Assembly: GCF_005154805.1 (NCBI RefSeq) | Contig: NZ_CP039727.1 | Location: 3,655,501-3,719,500, forward strand | Length of the DNA: 64,000 bases | From: Bacillus sp. S3 | GTDB taxonomy: Bacteria; Bacillota; Bacilli; Bacillales; Cytobacillaceae | Direction: 5' to 3' | Shown: piece after piece, positions 58,421 through 64,000 of the stretch | Layout: each line of letters starts with the position of its first letter | How positions within the stretch are numbered: the first letter of the stretch is position 1 | The notes under the pieces: generated by a model | Database searches by the model: none | Told to the model about the DNA's origin: nothing | Seen by the model: only the letters and a program-made list of their open reading frames with translations | Translations under genes and position numbers: made by a program

Positions 58421-58735
58421 TTATACGTGTTTTTCTAATACGCTTGCTAATGCTTCTTTTGGTTGGAAGCCGACTACCTTGTCAACGACTTCGCCATTTT
58501 TCATTACTAACAAAGTTGGAATGCTCATAACACCAAAGTTAGCAGCAGTTTGTGGATTGTCATCCACATCAAGCTTTGTGATTTTCACTTTATCGCCCAT
58601 ATCAGCGTCAAGTTCTTCAAGAACTGGCGCGATCATTTTACAAGGTCCGCACCATGGTGCCCAGAAATCTACAAGTACAAGCCCTGATCCTGTTTCAGAA
58701 GCAAAATTTTGATCTGTTAAATGTGAAATAGCCAT
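58421..58735 (-). CDS. trxA: Thioredoxin
   Basis: Cytoplasmic dithiol reductant, 104 residues, with active site WCGPCK (C29, C32) and the cis-Pro loop [14 protein letters not shown] ribosome site. Candidate extended -10 promoter TGTTATACT on the minus strand at 58776-58784. Confidence 0.98.
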   Translation of the reverse strand: MAISHLTDQNFASETGSGLVLVDFWAPWCGPCKMIAPVLEELDADMGDKVKITKLDVDDNPQTAANFGVMSIPTLLVMKNGEVVDKVVGFQPKEALASVLEKHV

Positions 58736-58775
58736 TTTTTATTTACCCCCTATATATTACTGAAATACTACCGAA

Positions 58776-58784
58776 AGTATAACA
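58776..58784 (-). promoter_or_regulatory. Candidate trxA promoter (extended -10)
   Basis: Minus-strand TGTTATACT 41 bp upstream of the trxA ATG. The -35 region is weak. Confidence 0.45.
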
Positions 58785-58851
58785 TCGATTGGAAAATCAC
58801 GCTAATAAATTGCTCTACATGTTATTTTCCCCTTAACGTTGAAAATTAAAC

Positions 58852-58878
58852 AAAAAACGAACGGATTATTCCGCTCGC
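58852..58878 (-). terminator. Terminator of the etf operon
   Basis: 9-bp stem GCGAGCGGA / TCCGTTCGT, 4-base loop, T6 on the minus strand (58852-58857). The repeat element 58890-59008 lies between etfA and this terminator. Confidence 0.78.
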
Positions 58879-58889
58879 TTTTATCCTAT

Positions 58890-59008
58890 TGTCAAGCTCC
58901 AGCGCCTAGGGGGTCTGGGGCATAAGCCAATCCGTCAGGAAGGTTAAAGAACAACCTTCCCGCCCGTTCGTCATATGCCTGTCGCCACTGGTCAAGGCGC
59001 TTCCGCTT
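58890..59008. repeat. REP-like intergenic repeat with inverted ends
   Basis: About 118 bp beginning GTCAAGCTCCAGCGCC and ending GTCAAGGCGCTTCCGCTT. The ends pair (AGCGCC / GGCGCT) and an inner hairpin AGGAAGGTT / AACCTTCC is present. Its GC content exceeds the flanks. From memory, similar elements are dispersed between genes in several Bacillus genomes. Confidence 0.7.
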
Positions 59009-59014
59009 TTCTTA

Positions 59015-59992
59015 TTATGAATGTACTTTAAGCTTTTTAAACTCTTCTGTTAATAATGGCACGACTTCAAATAGATCGCCAACGATTCCATAATCAGCTA
59101 CCTTGAAAATGTTTGCTTCAGGGTCTTTGTTGATCGCAACAATAACCTTGGAGTTAGACATACCGGCTAAGTGCTGAATGGCTCCGGAGATTCCGCAGGC
59201 AATGTACAGGTCAGGCGTAACTACTTTTCCAGTTTGTCCGATCTGCAGGGAATAATCACAGTAGTCCGCGTCACAGGCACCACGTGAAGCACCGACCGCT
59301 CCGCCAAGAACGTCTGCTAATTCTTTAAGCGGCTTAAATCCGTCAGCACTTTTCACCCCGCGCCCGCCAGAGATAACCACTTTCGCTTCGCTTAGATCCA
59401 CGCCTTCACTTGCTTTTCTTACTACTTCTTTAATGATGGCACGAAGGTCTTTAATATCAACAGCTAGTGAGGAAACCTCTCCGCTTCTGTTTTCATCCTT
59501 TTCTAATGGAGCAATGTTATTTGGACGAACGGTTGCAAAAATTAAACCGTCTGTCACAATCTTCTTTTCAAATGCTTTTCCGGAATAAATAGGTCTGGTA
59601 AAGACGATATTTCCTCCGGCAGCTTCAACTGCTGTTGCATCGGAAATGAGACCGGATGAAAGTTTCCCGGCAATTCTAGGTGCCAAGTCTTTTCCAAGCG
59701 CGGTATGGCCTAAAACCAAACCTTCCGGCTTTTCTTGATCAATAACAGCTAATAATGCTTGCGCATACCCATCAGATGTATACTGTTTTAGTTTATCATT
59801 CTCAACAACGACCACACGGTCCGCTCCGTTTTGAACGAGTTCTGTACCTAAAGCGCTTACAGTTTCACCGACTAATACTCCTACAACTTCTCCACCCTCT
59901 GCAACCGTTTTTGCCGCAGCAATTGCTTCGAAAGAAACGTTACGTAATGACCCGTCACGAACTTCTCCTAATACCAATACTTTTCTTGACAT
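59015..59992 (-). CDS. etfA: Electron transfer flavoprotein alpha subunit
   Basis: FAD-binding half of ETF, which takes electrons from acyl-CoA dehydrogenases. 325 residues with the FAD-domain signature around VVISGGRGVK, VGASRGACDADYC and LYIACGISGAIQHLAGM. CAGGAGG ribosome site. Follows etfB by 42 bp. Confidence 0.97.
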   Translation of the reverse strand: MSRKVLVLGEVRDGSLRNVSFEAIAAAKTVAEGGEVVGVLVGETVSALGTELVQNGADRVVVVENDKLKQYTSDGYAQALLAVIDQEKPEGLVLGHTALGKDLAPRIAGKLSSGLISDATAVEAAGGNIVFTRPIYSGKAFEKKIVTDGLIFATVRPNNIAPLEKDENRSGEVSSLAVDIKDLRAIIKEVVRKASEGVDLSEAKVVISGGRGVKSADGFKPLKELADVLGGAVGASRGACDADYCDYSLQIGQTGKVVTPDLYIACGISGAIQHLAGMSNSKVIVAINKDPEANIFKVADYGIVGDLFEVVPLLTEEFKKLKVHS

Positions 59993-60034
59993 GTAAGTTT
60001 ACCTCCTGAAAAAACAATTTTTATGTGAATTCGC

Positions 60035-60808
60035 TTAAATTACTTTTGCTTCGGTATGAAGAAGGTGAACAAGCTCTTTAACCTGATCATTTAACTCGCC
60101 GGATAAAACTTTTCCAGCTTCTTTTTTGGACGGCAAATAGATTTCGATTGTTTTTGTTTTTGCTTCGACATCCTCTTCTTCAAGGTCAAGATCATCCAAT
60201 TCTATTTCTTCAAGCGGCTTCTTTTTCGCTTTCATAATACCCGGTAATGATGGGTAGCGGGGCTCATTAAGACCTTGCTGCGCCGTGACTAATAGCGGCA
60301 GGCTTGTTTCGATTACTTCCGCATCCCCTTCCACATCGCGCGTAACTGTTACGCTTGTTCCGTCAATTTCGAGCTTCGTAATGGTTGTTACGTAAGGAAT
60401 GTTTAGCAGTTCTGCCACACGAGGGCCAACCTGACCGGAACCGCCGTCAATCGCAACATTTCCGCCTAAAATTAAATCAGCCTCTTTATCCTTTAAGTAT
60501 TCAGCAATGGCTTTTGCAGTTGTAAATTGGTCACCATTTTCGACATCATCTTCAATATTAATGAGGACAGCTTTATCCGCACCCATTGCAAGTGCTGTAC
60601 GCAATTGCTTTTCTGATTCTTCATTGCCAACAGATATAACGGTTACCTCTCCGCCATTGGCATCGCGGACTTGGATTGCTTCTTCAATTGCATATTCGTC
60701 ATAAGGATTAATGATAAACTCTGCACCATCCTCATTGATTTTTCCAGCAGATATCGAAATTTTTTCTTCCGTATCAAAGGTTCTTTTCATTAACACATAA
60801 ATGTTCAT
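60035..60808 (-). CDS. etfB: Electron transfer flavoprotein beta subunit
   Basis: 257-residue AMP-binding partner of EtfA. ATG at 60808 (GGAGGGG 9 bases upstream) gives the family start MNIYVLMKRTFDTEEKI. The ETF-beta signature region is ATTITKLEID-like VTTITKLEIDGTSVTVTRDVEG. Lies in the fadR-ysiB-etfB-etfA cluster. Confidence 0.96.
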   Translation of the reverse strand: MNIYVLMKRTFDTEEKISISAGKINEDGAEFIINPYDEYAIEEAIQVRDANGGEVTVISVGNEESEKQLRTALAMGADKAVLINIEDDVENGDQFTTAKAIAEYLKDKEADLILGGNVAIDGGSGQVGPRVAELLNIPYVTTITKLEIDGTSVTVTRDVEGDAEVIETSLPLLVTAQQGLNEPRYPSLPGIMKAKKKPLEEIELDDLDLEEEDVEAKTKTIEIYLPSKKEAGKVLSGELNDQVKELVHLLHTEAKVI

Positions 60809-60888
60809 GTTTGTGGTCCCCTCCATATTTCCGAGCATTCGCTCAGTTTGAAAGATTAAGAAAATTTTTTAGAAAAATAAATGTATAC

Positions 60889-60921
60889 AACTTCTTAAGC
60901 AGGAATCCTGCCTAAGAAGTT
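60889..60921 (-). terminator. Strong hairpin after ysiB, weak T-run
   Basis: 15-bp near-perfect stem AACTTCTTAGGCAGG / CCTGCTTAAGAAGTT with a 3-base loop, directly at the ysiB stop. The minus-strand T-rich stretch starts only after several bases, so it may be a processing or mRNA-stability element rather than a terminator. Confidence 0.5.
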
Positions 60922-61693
60922 ATTCACCTGTAAAGTTTGGTTCCCTTTTCTCAAGGAATGCCTGGATGCCTTCTTTTGCATCTTTTGAGACAAATACTTC
61001 GCCAAACAGTTCTGCCTCTTTTTCAGTTCCTTTATAAAACTCTTCTGTTTTCGCATAGTTTAATAATTGAATGGAAGCACTAATCGAGACAGGGCTTTTC
61101 TTAGCGATTTTTCCTGCTAACTTATAAGCCTGTTCAAATACTTCGTTTTCTGGAAAGGCTTGATTTGCCAGCCCATGCTGGACTGCCTCTAAACCAGTAA
61201 TAGGCTCAGACGTGAACAGCATTTCCGCCGCTCGGGCAACCCCTACATATTTTGGCAAGCGCTGTGTGCCGGCAAAACCGGGTATTAACCCAAGCTGAAG
61301 CTCCGGAAGACCGAGTTTAGCTGTTTCACTGACATATCGGATGTGGCAAGCCATTGCCAGTTCAAGACCGCCGCCTAGGGCTGCCCCATGAATGGCCGCA
61401 ATAATCGGTTTTGGAAACTTCTCCATGCGGTCAAATAAATCCTGTCCAAACTTACCCAAGTTAGCAAACCCTTCAGAGGAACTAACCGTGGTAAATTCTT
61501 TGATATCCGCACCAGCAGAGAAAAAGCGTCCTTCACCACGGATCACAATCGCTCGAATTTCTCGGTTTGGCTCAATTTCATCCAGTAATCCCGACAGCTC
61601 TCGTAAAAGGCCTGAAGAAAGAGCATTTGCCGGAGGACGCTGAATCGTGATCGTCGCAATATTGTCTTGATGCGACCATTTTAAATAATCCAA
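60920..61693 (-). CDS. ysiB: YsiB, enoyl-CoA hydratase
   Basis: Crotonase-fold beta-oxidation enzyme, 257 residues. TTG start at 61693 with AGGGGGAG 5 bases upstream; the longer frame would overlap fadR. Oxyanion-hole motifs FSAGADIKEF and AIHGAALGGGLELAMACHIRY, with catalytic acids in the LGLPELQLGLIPGFAGTQRL segment. Lies 11 bp after fadR. Confidence 0.95.
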   Translation of the reverse strand: MDYLKWSHQDNIATITIQRPPANALSSGLLRELSGLLDEIEPNREIRAIVIRGEGRFFSAGADIKEFTTVSSSEGFANLGKFGQDLFDRMEKFPKPIIAAIHGAALGGGLELAMACHIRYVSETAKLGLPELQLGLIPGFAGTQRLPKYVGVARAAEMLFTSEPITGLEAVQHGLANQAFPENEVFEQAYKLAGKIAKKSPVSISASIQLLNYAKTEEFYKGTEKEAELFGEVFVSKDAKEGIQAFLEKREPNFTGE

Positions 61694-61704
61694 AATTTCT
61701 CCCC

Positions 61705-62304
61705 CTATTCTTTTACTTGTCCGCCCCCGCATCCATTCATTAAAAGATGATGGACTGGGGATGCCAAAGCAAGCAAATTATACTTTTCCTCGTTCATCAC
61801 CCAAGATGTTACCGTTTCATCAATGGTGCCGAAAATCATTTGCCGGGCAAGGCGAACATCAAGGTCAGGTGAAAACTCTCCCTTGTCTTTGCCTTCTAAA
61901 ATAATCTTATCAATCACCTGTAAGTAACCTTTTAAAATGTTATTAATCCGGAGCCGTAAATCCTTGTTGGATTGACGCAATTCCAGCTGGGTTACAATGG
62001 CAAGATGATGATCCTCATATAGCAGGCTGAAATGCGCTTCGATCATCATTAATAACTTCGCCGCCGCTGTCCCATTTCCTGCTATCATTTGATCTATTTT
62101 TTCAATGAAGTTTCCCATTTTTTCTTCAAAGAGTGAGATGAGGATGTCTTCTTTGTTTTTAAAATAAAGATATATCGTGCCATCTGCCACTCCTGCCTGT
62201 TTCGCAATTTTTGAAACTTGCGCTTGGTGGTAACCATTTTCGGCTATGGCAATGACCGCGGCATCAATAATTTGCATATATTTCGGCTTACTTTTTTTCA
62301 ACAT
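61705..62304 (-). CDS. fadR: FadR (YsiA), TetR-family repressor of fatty-acid degradation
   Basis: 199-residue TetR repressor that releases DNA on binding long-chain acyl-CoA. HTH in residues about 10-55 (IIDAAVIAIAENGYHQAQVSKIAKQAGVADGTIYLYFKNKEDIL). Its predicted operator is immediately upstream at 62352-62369. Gene order lcfA-fadR-ysiB-etfB-etfA is that of B. subtilis. Confidence 0.95.
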   Translation of the reverse strand: MLKKSKPKYMQIIDAAVIAIAENGYHQAQVSKIAKQAGVADGTIYLYFKNKEDILISLFEEKMGNFIEKIDQMIAGNGTAAAKLLMMIEAHFSLLYEDHHLAIVTQLELRQSNKDLRLRINNILKGYLQVIDKIILEGKDKGEFSPDLDVRLARQMIFGTIDETVTSWVMNEEKYNLLALASPVHHLLMNGCGGGQVKE

Positions 62305-62351
62305 GTATCCCCCCTTTGAAGTACATTACTACATTTGCAAAAAGAAAAATA

Positions 62352-62369
62352 TGAATGAATCATCATTCA
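62352..62369 (-). promoter_or_regulatory. FadR operator
   Basis: TGAATGAATCATCATTCA matches the B. subtilis FadR box TGAATGAMTANTCATTCA with one mismatch. It lies just downstream of the -10 of the promoter at 62377-62405, a position suited to repression. Confidence 0.85.
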
Positions 62370-62376
62370 TATTTTA

Positions 62377-62405
62377 ATAATAAAATTTTAATTTATTTCT
62401 GTCAA
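62377..62405 (-). promoter_or_regulatory. SigA-type promoter for fadR-ysiB-etfBA
   Basis: Minus-strand TTGACA (62400-62405), 17-bp spacer, TATTAT (62377-62382). An internal promoter between lcfA and fadR, overlapped at its start region by the FadR operator. Confidence 0.82.
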
Positions 62406-62477
62406 GAATTTCTGTTCGAACTTTATTATCCTATAATAAAATATATTTTGAGACAAGCCTTTATGTTCAAAAAAAAA

Positions 62478-64000
62478 TTAGGCGTGCTTTTGGCTTTCTT
62501 CCTCTATTTTTCGTTTCTCTTCTTCTACAAGCATTCTTCGTAAAATTTTTCCTACGGCAGTTTTCGGCAATTCTTCTCTAAACTCATATAATCTTGGCGC
62601 CTTATATGCCGCGAGATATTTTCGTGCATATTGGTTCATTTCATCTGCTGAGAGGGTAGATCCTTTTTTTAACACAATATAAGCCTTTACGGTTTCGCCG
62701 CGATACGGATCTGGAATCCCGGCGGCCACGGCTTCAAGTACATCCGGATGCTCATATAATACTTCTTCAATCTCTCGAGGATAAATATTATATCCGCCTG
62801 CAATAATCATATCCTTTTTGCGATCGACAATATAAAAATATCCCTGCTCATTCATATAACCCAAGTCACCTGTATACAGCCATCCGTCATGAAGGACCTC
62901 CTTCGTTTCTTCAGGACGATTCCAATAGCCTTTCATAATTTGCGGACCTTTAATGATAATTTCACCAATTTCCCCGACAGGCAATTGTTCCCCTGTTTCA
63001 ATTGAGACGACTTTTACATCCGTATCAGGATATGGAACACCTATACTGCCCTTTACTCTTTCCACGTCCCATAGGAAATTGGAATGTGTAACAGGTGATG
63101 CTTCCGACAAACCATAGCCTTCGACAAGCTTGCCTCCGGTCACTTCCTCAAATTTCTCCTGGACTTCAAGCGGCAGCGGAGCCGAACCACTTATACAGGC
63201 TTCAATCGAGGATAAATCATATTTTTTTAAGTCGGGATGGTTTAATAGGCCTATATAAATAGTTGGTGCTCCTGGAAATAGCGTTGGCCTCTGTTTGTGT
63301 ATGGTTTTTAACGTTGTCAGTGCATCAAATTTTGGAAGTAAAATCATTTTACAGGACATTTTAATCGATAAGATCATACAGACAGTCATTCCATAGACGT
63401 GAAAGAAAGGTACGATGCCAAGCATCGATTCTTCTCCCGGTTTGGCTTTGTATAGCCATGCCTCACTCATGGCTGTATTGGACACTAAATTACTATGCGT
63501 CAGCATGACACCTTTTGGAGAACCAGTTGTTCCTCCTGTATATTGGAGCAGCGCAATATCTTCCTCGGGATTAAACTCGTATGCAGTTAACTCTTTTGGA
63601 CCCTCCTTTAGAATTTCCGTCAATAAATGAGAGGATCCCCCATGCTTTACTTTCACAACAATACCGTATTGTTTTTTTTGAATAAAAGGATAAATGAGAT
63701 TTTTGGGAAATGGCAAGTAGTCTTTGATAGCGGTTACAATAATGTGTTGTAAATTAGTCTGCGGCATAACTTTTGAGACTCTTGGATAGAGGATGTCTAA
63801 GGTGATAATGGCTTGGGCTCCAGAATCTTTCATCTGATACTCTAGTTCACGTTCGGTATATAATGGATTTGTTTGAACGACAATGCCGCCCGCCATTAAT
63901 ATACCAAAATAGCTTATAACCGCCTGTGGAGTATTAGGAAGCATGATCGCAATTCGATCGCCTTTTTTCATTGCCAGATGCCCCTGCAGATAACTTGCAA
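62478..64000 (-). CDS. lcfA: Long-chain fatty-acid-CoA ligase (N-terminus outside window)
   Basis: Activates long-chain fatty acids to acyl-CoA with ATP. The visible 507 residues contain the AMP-binding motif YTGGTTGSPKGVML, the A5 motif GYGLSEASPVTHSN, A7/A8 GWLYTGDLGYMNEQGYFYIVDRKKDMIIAGGYNIYPREIEEVL and the A10 lysine in PKTAVGKILRR. The frame stays open to base 64000; about 50 N-terminal residues are missing. An internal Met at 63971 is not the start. Confidence 0.96.
   Translation of the reverse strand, partial: ASYLQGHLAMKKGDRIAIMLPNTPQAVISYFGILMAGGIVVQTNPLYTERELEYQMKDSGAQAIITLDILYPRVSKVMPQTNLQHIIVTAIKDYLPFPKNLIYPFIQKKQYGIVVKVKHGGSSHLLTEILKEGPKELTAYEFNPEEDIALLQYTGGTTGSPKGVMLTHSNLVSNTAMSEAWLYKAKPGEESMLGIVPFFHVYGMTVCMILSIKMSCKMILLPKFDALTTLKTIHKQRPTLFPGAPTIYIGLLNHPDLKKYDLSSIEACISGSAPLPLEVQEKFEEVTGGKLVEGYGLSEASPVTHSNFLWDVERVKGSIGVPYPDTDVKVVSIETGEQLPVGEIGEIIIKGPQIMKGYWNRPEETKEVLHDGWLYTGDLGYMNEQGYFYIVDRKKDMIIAGGYNIYPREIEEVLYEHPDVLEAVAAGIPDPYRGETVKAYIVLKKGSTLSADEMNQYARKYLAAYKAPRLYEFREELPKTAVGKILRRMLVEEEKRKIEEESQKHA

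Noticed and set aside
62424..62445. Palindrome TTTATTAT / ATAATAAA after lcfA as a terminator
   Set aside because: AT-only 8-bp stem with no T-run following on the minus strand.

Overview
This window is chromosomal DNA of a low-GC, endospore-forming Bacillaceae bacterium. Nearly every gene matches in kind and order the Bacillus subtilis block that runs from mreB through folC-valS, hemAXCDBL, lon-clpX-tig, rph-gerM-racE, gerE-sdhCAB and lysC-uvrC-trxA to the etf/lcfA operon. Sporulation genes (spoIIB, spoVID, ysxE, lonB, gerM, gerE) and promoters resembling the sigma-F, sigma-E and sigma-K consensus support a spore former. A Neobacillus/Mesobacillus-like genus is my guess, not shown by the sequence. 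Almost everything is on the minus strand. I see no insertion sequence, prophage, CRISPR array or integrase.

Layout. 1-3717: mreB (cut by the window edge), radC, maf, spoIIB. 3852-16323: a type IV pilus region where B. subtilis carries only comC. It holds pilO, N, M, D, A, C, T, B, a VanW/G5-type wall protein, an unknown membrane protein and three minor-pilin genes. 16570-18291: a membrane GAF-GGDEF diguanylate cyclase. Then folC and valS (with T-box), a small membrane ORF, ysxE, spoVID and the hem genes. 32193-41781: a ysxD-like gene, ysxC, lonA, lonB, clpX, tig, ysoA. 41889-47188: tRNA-Arg, ysnB, ysnA, rph, gerM, racE, a marR gene and a HesB-like gene. 47256-54584: a three-PAS histidine kinase, gerE, ysmA, sdhBAC, yslB. 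54681-64000: lysC (lysine riboswitch), uvrC, trxA, etfA, etfB, ysiB, fadR and lcfA (cut by the right edge).

How it works together. The pilus region encodes a complete monoderm type IV pilus: extension and retraction ATPases, platform, PilMNO, prepilin peptidase, major pilin and minor pilins. The extension ATPase carries an MshEN c-di-GMP-binding domain and the next gene upstream makes c-di-GMP, which suggests a local signalling circuit. The pilus genes form two transcription units separated by an intrinsic terminator, and pilA seems to have its own promoter. The other blocks are housekeeping: haem synthesis from glutamyl-tRNA, proteolysis, succinate dehydrogenase, fatty-acid beta-oxidation under FadR, and lysine-controlled aspartokinase.

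The least explained signal is non-coding. Three intergenic regions (folC upstream, hemD-hemB, ysnA-rph) carry arrays of a short CGCTGAT-core motif spaced 20-21 bp, two DNA helical turns. A fourth gap (uvrC-trxA) carries a roughly 52-bp tandem repeat, and an attenuator-like hairpin sits just ahead of the orphan histidine kinase. Start codons were chosen from ribosome-binding-site spacing and differ from the longest ORF at several genes.
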